Assembly: GCA_046313675.1 (NCBI GenBank)
Contig: JBKBXU010000324.1
Coordinates: 1-5,121, forward strand
Reading direction: 5' to 3'
DNA from: JBKBXU01 sp046313675
GTDB lineage: Bacteria > Bacteroidota > Bacteroidia > Cytophagales > Cytophagaceae
Length of the DNA stretch: 5,121 bases
Part shown: positions 1 to 5,121 of the stretch, in pieces
Numbering within the stretch: position 1 is the first letter of the stretch
Layout of the letters: each line of letters starts with the position of its first letter
Notes under the pieces: generated by a model
The model's input: only the letters and a program-made list of their open reading frames with translations
What the model was told of the DNA's origin: nothing
The model's database searches: none
Translations under genes and position numbers: made by a program

Positions 1-264
1 ACCCACGGATGGGAGTGCCCGGCCTGAACCGGAGATGATGGAGGCGTCAAAATCACCTGTTATTTAATCCTGGTTTCAATATAGCTTCTGCTGCATGGCA
101 AGATAGATTTAACCAGGCTGATTTGCTGGCATTTCGGGTTTAAATTGTCTCCCGTAGATTCTGATAAACACATTGTATCGGCAAAACATAAAGAGCTGAA
201 TATATAAGATTAACAATTTAGAAAACCAGATCAGGCAAGTGCCACTATGTGTTGCTATGTATTT
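1..264 (+). other. Left-edge region, possible 3' end of an upstream plus-strand gene
   Basis: No complete gene is visible here. The first 50 bases are about 64% G+C, clearly above the following sequence, which fits the end of a coding region cut by the window edge. Frame 2 is open from base 2 to a TAA at 65-67 and would end in ...PEPEMMEASKSPVI. Frame 3 is open from base 39 to a TAA at 139-141 and would end in ...RFNQADLLAFRV. I recognise neither peptide, and both are short enough to be chance. The terminator at 265-293 points the same way and supports a plus-strand transcript arriving from the left. From about 142 to 264 the sequence is AT-rich and I see nothing in it. Confidence 0.3.
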
Positions 265-293
265 ACTCATCCAGGTTATGGGTGAGTTTTTTT
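265..293 (+). terminator. Rho-independent terminator, plus strand
   Basis: An 8-bp stem, ACTCATCC (265-272) pairing with GGGTGAGT (280-287) with one G-U pair, closes a 7-base loop AGGTTAT and runs straight into a row of T (287-293). The other strand has no T run after the stem, so it acts on rightward transcripts only. No plus-strand gene inside the window ends just before it, so it most likely serves a gene whose end lies at or beyond the left edge. It also lies beyond the end of the decayed minus-strand regulator, but in the wrong orientation to serve it. Confidence 0.65.
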
Positions 294-359
294 AGGGGAC
301 TTAAGAGCGGAAGAAGAAAGTTAGAGGTGAGAGAAAATGTATTAAACCCTTTCATTTAA

Positions 360-890
360 TCACAAATTCTTCAGGTCGCCCATTCGTTTTTCCTTCAATC
401 TGTCTGTTAAATGAAGGAAAAAGTCCGGTAATTTTCTTAAACTGAGAGGATAAATGAGCAACGCTGCTGTATTGAAGCTTGTAGGATTTTCTGTGAGGTT
501 TAGTTGATCATAAAGGAGCTTTTCTTTTACTCTTTCAATCTTATTCAAAATGATAAAACTGCTGTATTGTAACACTCTTAACTTCTGAAAGATATTAGAT
601 AGGAGTAGTTGTGTTTTAGCTTTTTACTTATATAAACTAAAAAAAGTCCTTTGGTAGTTCATCGGAGTGGTGGATCAAGTCCACTACTACATTTTTAATT
701 TTTTCTATCAGGATAACACGTTTATTATCTAGTAATTCCAATCCTGATTTGGCCAGGTTTTCTTTCAGTTCATCATGCTGTTTCTGATTTCAACCATACT
801 CAGATCAACGATTACATAATGTAAACCCATGTTCTGTTACTCCTCTTTGACCATCAATTTACAACGAAGGCTTACCATAAATTTTATGTA
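360..890 (-). pseudogene. Decayed AraC-family transcriptional regulator
   Basis: Read on the minus strand, this stretch gives a near-complete but broken protein of about 170-190 residues, of the short Bacteroidota AraC type without a cupin domain. In order the pieces are YIKFMVSLRCKLMVKEE (890-840), a TAA stop (839-837) where I expect a leucine codon, MGLHYVIVDLSMVEI (830-786), then in another frame KQHDELKENL...LELLDNKRV...IEKIKN...HHSDELPK (783-646), VYISKKLKHNYSYL (637-596), SEVKSVTIQQF (588-556), IILNKIERVKEKLLYDQLNLTE (two pieces of one helix region, 554-489) and YSSVAHLSSQFKKITGL (471-421). The last parts are the classic AraC helix-turn-helix. Frame breaks fall near 785, 645-638, 595-589, 558-555 and 488-481, and perhaps one more near 400. 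The 3' end is either TGA 362-360 or, in the neighbouring frame, TGA 354-352. No intact start is visible: a TAA (893-891) precedes the first conserved residues. The gene cannot make a working regulator. Function before decay: DNA-binding activator or repressor, target unknown. The 216-base open frame inside it is a remnant, not a separate gene. Confidence 0.87.
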
Positions 891-987
891 TTAGATCAAT
901 GTGAGTTGGCATAATATTCTAAAGGCACATCAAATCGCTGTTAAAGGTTCATATAACAAGGTTATTGTTTTTCACTTATACCCGAAT

Positions 988-1019
988 AAAAAAAAGAGCG
1001 TTGCAAAACTGCAACGCTC
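988..1019 (-). terminator. Strong rho-independent terminator of the DUF3494 lipoprotein gene
   Basis: A perfect 10-bp stem, GAGCGTTGCA (996-1005) with TGCAACGCTC (1010-1019), closes a 4-base loop. On the minus strand it is followed by eight T residues (the A run at 988-995). It lies about 40 bases beyond the TAG stop of the lipoprotein gene, so that gene is transcribed as a unit ending here and is separated from the decayed regulator further left. Confidence 0.93.
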
Positions 1020-1059
1020 AAATAATCAACAACAAACTCCTGGCGGAAAAACTGGAGCT

Positions 1060-2142
1060 CTATGGTTGTGTAACTGCATTCCCATCAAGAATTACCGCTG
1101 TTTGTGCGAGAATTCTGCCATTATGGGTGGCCCCTGTTCCTAAAGTCACACCCGTCATAGAAAGTATAATTCCTTTAAACTGGGCTGTGGTACCGATGGT
1201 GACTTCCCCGGCAACCTGCCAGAAAATATTTTTGGCTTGCGCACCACCACTCAACGTGACATTTACGGCTGAGGCAACTGTTAAGTCTCCTGCAATCTGA
1301 AAAATCCAAACATCGTTAGGGCCTCCAGAGATGGTAATATTTGTTGGTATTGTAACCGTATTCGTCCATTTATACAAACCTGCTGAAAGCGTTTGACCAC
1401 CAATAGAACCGGTTCCTAACTCTACAAAGTTTGGTGTAGGACGACCTGCGGCATCATTGTATGCTGTAATCATATTTTCTACTGCGGTAGTAAGGTTGAT
1501 AGGAGTCGGATCTGCCATGTCAGCTCCGTAGATCTTTCCGGTTACCTGAGCAGAGGTAGCATAACCTGTGGCATCCGTTAAGGCAAAACCGGTAATGTAT
1601 GATGTCGCAGCCGGACTGAGACCTATATGACCCGTGATACTAGAAGTTGGATTGTTATTAATGGCTGTTTTAGCAAGAATAGCGTAGTTTCCTGCTGCAC
1701 CAAGGTTTACCACCTCTAAAGATGCAATGTTTTCGCCGGTAGTAAATGACCACTCTTTAGCAGAAGATAGATTTATGCCATTTGCGCCTTTCACTGCTGT
1801 GGAGATCATTGCAGTATATACAACATTGCTACTCATATTAACAGATGGTGTAAAGGTTGCCACTTTAGATGAATAATCCACTGTACCTGCAAATTCCGTT
1901 GTTCCCTGTCTTAGCGTAAAAGTTGATGTGTTGATCGTTGCCTGATCCATATCTTGTGTAAAGGTTACTTTAATCACCTTATTTCTGACAACATCGGTCG
2001 CATTATCAACAGGATCGGTAGCAGAAATCGAAGGTATTGAAGATTCCGGAGTAGAGTTAGGATCATTTCGGTCTTTTTTGCAAGCAACCATTAGCATGGC
2101 CAACATTGTTATTATTAAGTATGTGTTTTTTAGAAGTTTCAT
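1060..2142 (-). CDS. Lipoprotein with Big_5 Ig-like and DUF3494 ice-binding-type domains
   Basis: A 360-residue protein. Residues 1-21 are a lipoprotein signal (KLLKN, hydrophobic core, then MVA followed by Cys21), so the mature form is lipid-anchored. The following KKDRND and Pro/Ser-rich stretch (22-40) is a linker, and the charged residues right after the Cys could favour export to the outer surface, as known for some Bacteroidota lipoproteins. Residues about 36-136 form a Big_5 Ig-like domain (ATDPVDNATDV, VTFTQDMD, YTAMIS, WSFTTG). Residues about 145-358 are DUF3494 (PF11999), with hallmarks NLGAAGNYAILAK, GHIGLSP, QTLSAGLYKW, GGPNDVWIFQIAGDLTVAS, SGGAQAKNIFWQVAG and the terminal HNGRILAQTAVILDG. 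This fold is a beta-solenoid with a capping helix. Characterised members bind ice, inhibit recrystallisation or anchor cells to ice, but many family members are untested and may act in adhesion. The start at 2142 is chosen because the signal peptide begins right there. No Shine-Dalgarno is seen; the leader is A-rich, as usual in Bacteroidota. The gene is monocistronic, with a terminator at 988-1019 and an inverted repeat upstream at 2178-2201. Confidence 0.95.
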   Translation of the reverse strand: MKLLKNTYLIITMLAMLMVACKKDRNDPNSTPESSIPSISATDPVDNATDVVRNKVIKVTFTQDMDQATINTSTFTLRQGTTEFAGTVDYSSKVATFTPSVNMSSNVVYTAMISTAVKGANGINLSSAKEWSFTTGENIASLEVVNLGAAGNYAILAKTAINNNPTSSITGHIGLSPAATSYITGFALTDATGYATSAQVTGKIYGADMADPTPINLTTAVENMITAYNDAAGRPTPNFVELGTGSIGGQTLSAGLYKWTNTVTIPTNITISGGPNDVWIFQIAGDLTVASAVNVTLSGGAQAKNIFWQVAGEVTIGTTAQFKGIILSMTGVTLGTGATHNGRILAQTAVILDGNAVTQP

Positions 2143-2147
2143 CTTAT

Positions 2148-2165
2148 TTGTTTTAGTTGTTTTAG
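2148..2165 (-). repeat. Two tandem 9-bp units in the lipoprotein gene leader
   Basis: TTGTTTTAG occurs twice in direct succession (2148-2156 and 2157-2165), just upstream of the lipoprotein start codon. On the transcribed minus strand this reads as repeated CTAAAACAA, giving an unstructured A-rich leader that ends six bases before the ATG. Such A-rich leaders replace Shine-Dalgarno sites in many Bacteroidota genes. It may be simple low-complexity sequence. Confidence 0.4.
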
Positions 2166-2177
2166 TTTATATATTAG

Positions 2178-2201
2178 TTTCAGTTTGTTTGCAAACTGAA
2201 A
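2178..2201. promoter_or_regulatory. Perfect 10-bp inverted repeat upstream of the lipoprotein gene
   Basis: TTTCAGTTTG (2178-2187) and CAAACTGAAA (2192-2201) are exact inverted copies separated by 4 bases (TTTG). The element lies 36-59 bases upstream of the ATG at 2142, where a promoter, operator or the early 5' untranslated region is expected. The arms are AT-rich and no T run follows on either strand, so it does not look like a terminator. The most likely roles are a binding site for a dimeric regulator or a hairpin in the leader. I could not identify a convincing -33/-7 promoter pair near it, so which of these applies is open. Confidence 0.5.
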
Positions 2202-2598
2202 TAGTATTTCCAGTAAGGAGCTACCATTTTTGTTTTGTTTTATACACGACTTATGGGTTCTTGAATTACCATACAAAGGTGGGGCTAATATCACGGTGAA
2301 TTGTTATATAAGTCTGGAAGAAAGTTGCATAATTCACGGGTTTTTCATAAAATTCAGAAGGTAGTAAAAGTAGATTAGGATAAATAAGTGGTTAAGAAGC
2401 TCGATATTTACACTACTTTCGCTCCTATTATTCAATCTATGTTACGGAGGATGTTTGTCAGTAAATAAAATGGGAGGCTTAACCTGGAGAAAGTGTTCTT
2501 TTTAGGTGTTGGCAGCGTTGCGTGAACCGTAAAATTCAACTTATAATGCCAATTTTCCCTAAGTGAAAAAATCAGGCCTGATATTAATTTAATAAAAA
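2202..2598. other. Divergent intergenic region without a recognised gene
   Basis: This stretch separates the leftward lipoprotein gene from the rightward DUF1569 gene and must hold the promoter of the latter, possibly part of the former's. I see a small palindrome TCACGGTGA (2291-2299) and a distant 7-bp inverted pair GTGAATT (2296-2302) and AATTCAC (2331-2337), both weak. A frame open from 2374 to a TAG at 2503-2505 would give a hydrophobic peptide with a lipoprotein-like YGGC, but it has no ATG, GTG or TTG start in a usable position. A TATAAT-like string lies near 2541-2546, too weak to call a promoter in this phylum. Confidence 0.5.
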
Positions 2599-3054
2599 AT
2601 GATTGAGATCAACAACAGAGAAGACATAAAAAAAAGATTCAGCGCATTAAGTCCTGACATGAAGCCTCTATTCGGGAAAATGACTGCCCAGCACATGGTA
2701 GAACATTTGAGCTTTACTTTAATGATCTCAAATGGGAAATTTCCTCAAAAACTTCACTTGCCGGTTGAGAAAGCAAAGTTGATGAAAGATGCTTTACTGA
2801 AAATGGACACTGACATACCTCGGGGTTTTAAGGCTCCTTTGCTGGGGGAAGACTTGCCCAAACTGGCATTTGCTGACTTGTCTACTGCTATTGGTAAACT
2901 GTTTTCAGAGCTGGAACGTTTTGATGCATATTTTACGGAAAACGCCAGTGCAAGGCCTACTCATCCTGTCCTGGGTGATCTAAATCATCAGGAATGGACA
3001 TCATTTCATAACAAGCATTTCAAGCACCATTTTCTGCAGTTTGGGCTAGTGTAA
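2599..3054 (+). CDS. DUF1569 (DinB-like four-helix) protein
   Basis: A 151-residue soluble protein with no signal peptide or membrane segment. Its pattern matches DUF1569 (PF07606), part of the DinB-like superfamily of metal-binding four-helix bundles. The N-terminal helix carries KMTAQHMVEHLSF with His32 and His36. The C-terminal part carries HPVLGDLNHQEW and HNKHFKHHFLQFG with His122, His140, His143 and His144. These conserved histidines are the likely metal ligands, although which of them bind is inferred. The length is normal for a stand-alone member. The start at 2599 follows an A-rich run (AATAAAAA) with no Shine-Dalgarno. The gene stands alone: it diverges from the lipoprotein gene and converges on the cyclo-ligase/bshC pair with 169 bases between stops. 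The function is unknown. DinB-like relatives include thiol (bacillithiol) S-transferases, which makes the nearby bshC noteworthy, but DUF1569 itself has no established activity that I know of. Confidence 0.9.
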   Translation: MIEINNREDIKKRFSALSPDMKPLFGKMTAQHMVEHLSFTLMISNGKFPQKLHLPVEKAKLMKDALLKMDTDIPRGFKAPLLGEDLPKLAFADLSTAIGKLFSELERFDAYFTENASARPTHPVLGDLNHQEWTSFHNKHFKHHFLQFGLV

Positions 3055-3185
3055 ATTACGGAATTACTTTAGTATATTTATTGCCTAAAGCGACACAACC
3101 ATAATGTCTTATGTTAAATGTCTGCTAGCGCTCGCATTGACTGTAAATTACATTGTAAAAGTTTAGTGGGACGCTAGTAAAAGTA

Positions 3186-3200
3186 AAATGAAATGAAATG
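3186..3200. repeat. Short AAATG tandem repeat (three units)
   Basis: AAATG is repeated three times in the 169-base spacer between the convergent stops of the DUF1569 gene and the cyclo-ligase gene. It lies outside any reading frame. It looks like a minor slippage tract; no function is suggested. Confidence 0.4.
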
Positions 3201-3223
3201 AACAGGCAGTGAATGATATAAGA

Positions 3224-3793
3224 TTAAAACTTTATCACCTCGTTCATTAGCATGCAGGCGTTCATAGGGATGTCGTATTGGTCAGTATCGGAAATTTCCT
3301 CCACGGCAGGAAAGAAGGAAAGACCAACTTTTAAAGGTGATATGGTCAGCCCGGCCAGAAACCGGTCATAGAAGCCTTTACCATAGCCTACACGGTATCC
3401 TTTGCGGTCGAAAGCCAGCAGGGGAACGATGACAAGCTCAGGTTCCAGATCAGTAAATAGGGGGTTGAGCGGTTCTGGGATACCCCATACATTTTCCTCC
3501 AGTTTGGTCTCCGGTGTCAAGAGGCAGTTTCTCAATTTATTGGTCTCGTGATCGGTGACCGGAATCATAATTTTCGTTGCGGGACTTTTAGCCTGTATTG
3601 TTTCAATTATCCTGAAGGTATCAGGTTCATTTTTTCTCAGTATGGGGAGGTATATATGTATGCTTTTATAATCGCCCGGCTGGTATTCACTGAAGAAGGT
3701 AGAGGCAAGGAGCATGCTGTTTTCAAGGCATTGTTCCCGGCTTAGTTCCGTGCGCTTTTTTAGGTATATTTTTCGTAGCTCCTTTTTAGTCAT
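3224..3793 (-). CDS. 5-formyltetrahydrofolate cyclo-ligase
   Basis: A 189-residue cytosolic enzyme (called fau/ygfA in E. coli, MTHFS in eukaryotes). It uses ATP to turn 5-formyltetrahydrofolate into 5,10-methenyltetrahydrofolate, returning this stored or inhibitory folate to one-carbon metabolism. The N-terminal basic helix MTKKELRKIYLKKR fits the family's nucleotide/substrate-binding start. NVWGIPEP (about 101-108) and the signature VPLLAFDRKGYRVGYGKGFY (about 123-142), followed by DRFL, form the phosphate- and folate-binding core, and a late DQYDIPMN segment is also typical. The length is normal. I chose the ATG at 3793 because the family begins with this KKELR-type helix. An in-frame ATG at 3823 would add ten residues encoded inside bshC and is less likely. 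The chosen start overlaps the bshC stop (shared string ATGACTAA), so translation is probably coupled to bshC. The GAGG directly before the ATG is too close to act as a normal ribosome site. Confidence 0.95.
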   Translation of the reverse strand: MTKKELRKIYLKKRTELSREQCLENSMLLASTFFSEYQPGDYKSIHIYLPILRKNEPDTFRIIETIQAKSPATKIMIPVTDHETNKLRNCLLTPETKLEENVWGIPEPLNPLFTDLEPELVIVPLLAFDRKGYRVGYGKGFYDRFLAGLTISPLKVGLSFFPAVEEISDTDQYDIPMNACMLMNEVIKF

Positions 3794-5121
3794 CCTCAGT
3801 AAATATTTTGAATGTAAAGTCAAAAGGGTCTATGTTTTCATACAGATCATTAAGGAATTCGGGATTATTAATATAAAAATTCAGGAAGTTATCCTTGCGC
3901 TCTTGCAGGCTGCCATCAGGAAATAGCTTGTCTTTTGCGCCGCTTACCTGGCTTGCCTGAGTTTCAAAACGCTTTTTGCCTGCATTGTTTAATTTCTTTT
4001 CAACCTCGCTCAGGATGTTCAGGCTTTTTTGTTTCTCAGCCATAACGTATTTCTCAAGTGAACGGTCAGTCTCCAAGGCTTTTGCATAGATTTTCTCGAA
4101 AAATTTCTCTGTTGCCTGCCGCTCCTCCTCAAGGTTAATGTCTGTATCTGTTTTGCTGTACACATATTTTTTTAGAAGCTCTTCATCGTTCATGAACAGA
4201 TCCTTTACGTCCAGCTCAAGTTTTTCAAGTTTCTTTTGGGTGGTCTTGTTGACAACCATGCCGGAAGTTCGTGGGAAAAGTATGGGAAATGGCAGTTGAA
4301 AATGGCCAAAAAGGCTTTTTAGTTGCATCCAGTAAGAAAGCTCAGCCGGTCCCCCTATGTAGGCCAGGTTCGGAAGAATCAGTTCCTGGTACAGAGGACG
4401 CGTCAATACATTTGGGCTGAAGTTTTCCGGAAAATTATCGACTTCGGTCAATAGTTGGTAACTCTCACAAGATATATCAGTGTTGCAAATTTTGAATTTC
4501 AGATCCTCTTCTATGATTCGTTCACGAAGTCCATCTTTCAGGTAAAACAAATTTATCTCACGTATATGTGCTTGTGCACTATAGCCTAATTTAATAAGCC
4601 TTTCTGAGGTTTTAGAAACATACTTCTGCGTAACCTTGTTCATTAGTTCCTCTTTGGCAAGGCCACTTAAATGGCTTTTCAGTCTTGGATGATCTGCGTC
4701 AAGTATGATAAGTCCTTTGTCTCCGAAGAGCCGATGAACGAGTTTAAGGGTGGCTTCTGCCAGTGTAGTACTTTGCATGTACGCCTGTTCAAAAGCTTCG
4801 GGAAGATCCGGTACGGTTTTAAGAAGTTCTTCCATGCCTTCGGTCTTAATTCTTCCCACGGCACCTTTGGTTTCCTTTTCCCAGATAAAGGTCTTACCAA
4901 ACAGGCTAAAATGGTTTATTTCTGCAAAATCATGATCTTCTGTAGCCATCCAATAAACCGGTACAAAGTGATTGTCGGGATATTTGACTTTCAGGGCTTC
5001 GGCCAGCCGGATGGCAGTAAGGATTTTATAAATAAAATAAAGCGGTCCGGTCATCAGGTTTAGTTGATGGCCTGTGGTAACGGTAAAAGTTTTTGCGTCT
5101 TTTAAAAGCTCTATGTTTTCA
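3786..5121 (-). CDS. bshC: Bacillithiol biosynthesis cysteine-adding enzyme BshC (5' end outside window)
   Basis: The gene runs off the right edge. 444 codons are visible out of the roughly 520-540 usual for the family, so about 80-95 N-terminal residues are missing. The open frame continues upstream of the ATG at 5054 to the window end, and that ATG is internal: it lies within the family signature VTTGHQLNLMTGPLYFIYK. BshC performs the last step of bacillithiol synthesis, joining cysteine to glucosaminyl-malate made by BshA and BshB, in the cytosol. Visible landmarks are TTGHQ (residues 15-19 of the visible part), YWMATEDHDFAEINH (about 56-70) of the Rossmann-like core, the TRPLYQELILPNLAYIGGPA segment (about 240-259), a charged helical stretch typical of the family's coiled-coil (about 330-385), and the C-terminal KLFPDGSLQERKDNFLNFY (about 398-416). 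No frame breaks are seen. The gene precedes and overlaps the cyclo-ligase gene by 8 bases, implying one transcript. BshA/BshB genes are not in the window. Confidence 0.96.
   Translation of the reverse strand, partial: ENIELLKDAKTFTVTTGHQLNLMTGPLYFIYKILTAIRLAEALKVKYPDNHFVPVYWMATEDHDFAEINHFSLFGKTFIWEKETKGAVGRIKTEGMEELLKTVPDLPEAFEQAYMQSTTLAEATLKLVHRLFGDKGLIILDADHPRLKSHLSGLAKEELMNKVTQKYVSKTSERLIKLGYSAQAHIREINLFYLKDGLRERIIEEDLKFKICNTDISCESYQLLTEVDNFPENFSPNVLTRPLYQELILPNLAYIGGPAELSYWMQLKSLFGHFQLPFPILFPRTSGMVVNKTTQKKLEKLELDVKDLFMNDEELLKKYVYSKTDTDINLEEERQATEKFFEKIYAKALETDRSLEKYVMAEKQKSLNILSEVEKKLNNAGKKRFETQASQVSGAKDKLFPDGSLQERKDNFLNFYINNPEFLNDLYENIDPFDFTFKIFTEDD

Noticed and set aside
64..174. Minus-strand 36-residue frame beginning near 174
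   Set aside because: It is short, lacks a convincing start context and shows no recognisable features.
901..1300. Two plus-strand open frames (901-1143 and 965-1300)
   Set aside because: They run antisense across the terminator hairpin and the 3' part of the DUF3494 gene, whose protein is clearly real. Their translations show no family features.
2078..2299. Plus-strand open frame rich in hydrophobic residues
   Set aside because: It runs antisense to the signal-peptide region and A-rich leader of the lipoprotein gene; the hydrophobic content is a by-product of T-rich sequence.
2518..2547. Possible -35/-10 promoter (TTGCGT and TATAAT) before the DUF1569 gene
   Set aside because: It resembles the E. 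coli consensus, which is not the main promoter type in Bacteroidota, and the upstream box is poor.
3066..3098. CTTTAG/CTAAAG hairpin after the DUF1569 stop as a terminator
   Set aside because: Only a 6-bp AT-rich stem with a 12-base loop and no T run, too weak to call.
3124..3178. CTAGCG and CGCTAG inverted pair in the convergent spacer
   Set aside because: The arms are only 6 bp and separated by about 40 bases; no sign of a mobile element or attachment site.
3548..3926. Plus-strand open frames opposite the cyclo-ligase and bshC genes
   Set aside because: Antisense shadows of two well-supported genes, with no recognisable domain.
4671..5063. Overlapping open frames on both strands inside bshC
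   Set aside because: They lie wholly within the bshC coding frame, which carries the family signature; their translations are not protein-like.
497..5068. Shared 12-base string GGTTTAGTTGAT at about 498 and 5058
   Set aside because: Both copies encode QLNL on the minus strand in unrelated proteins, so this is a coincidence of codon use and not a repeat element.

Overview
The window looks like a chromosomal segment of a member of the Bacteroidota, probably from the Sphingobacteriales/Cytophagales/Chitinophagales side, though the exact lineage cannot be fixed from sequence alone. The support is an AT-rich background with A-rich leaders instead of clear Shine-Dalgarno sites, a BshC-type bacillithiol ligase, a Big_5 plus DUF3494 lipoprotein, a DUF1569 protein and the remains of a short AraC-type regulator of a kind I associate with this phylum.

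Layout, left to right. Positions 1-264 hold no convincing complete gene, but a GC-rich first ~50 bases and an intrinsic terminator (265-293, plus strand) suggest that a plus-strand gene ends near the left edge. Positions 360-890 (minus strand) hold a decayed AraC-family regulator. Its reading can be followed almost end to end, but only through one nonsense codon and at least five frame breaks. Positions 1060-2142 (minus) encode a secreted lipoprotein with an Ig-like domain followed by an ice-binding-type DUF3494 beta-solenoid. A strong terminator (988-1019) follows the gene, and a perfect 10-bp inverted repeat lies 36-59 bases upstream of its start codon. A mostly empty divergent intergenic stretch (2143-2598) leads to a stand-alone DUF1569 (DinB-like) protein at 2599-3054 (plus). 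Converging on it is a minus-strand pair: bshC (3786 to beyond the right edge, 5' end missing) and a 5-formyltetrahydrofolate cyclo-ligase gene (3224-3793), whose start overlaps the bshC stop by 8 bases.

How the genes fit together. The bshC/cyclo-ligase pair is a compact housekeeping unit (low-molecular-weight thiol synthesis and folate salvage), probably co-transcribed and translationally coupled. The DUF3494 lipoprotein has its own transcription unit and faces the cell surface or periplasm. The DUF1569 protein belongs to the DinB-like fold group, which also includes bacillithiol S-transferases, so its position beside bshC is suggestive but unproven. I see no CRISPR, insertion sequence, tRNA or rRNA, and no clear new multi-gene system. 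The least obvious items are the decayed regulator and the palindrome in front of the ice-binding-type gene.
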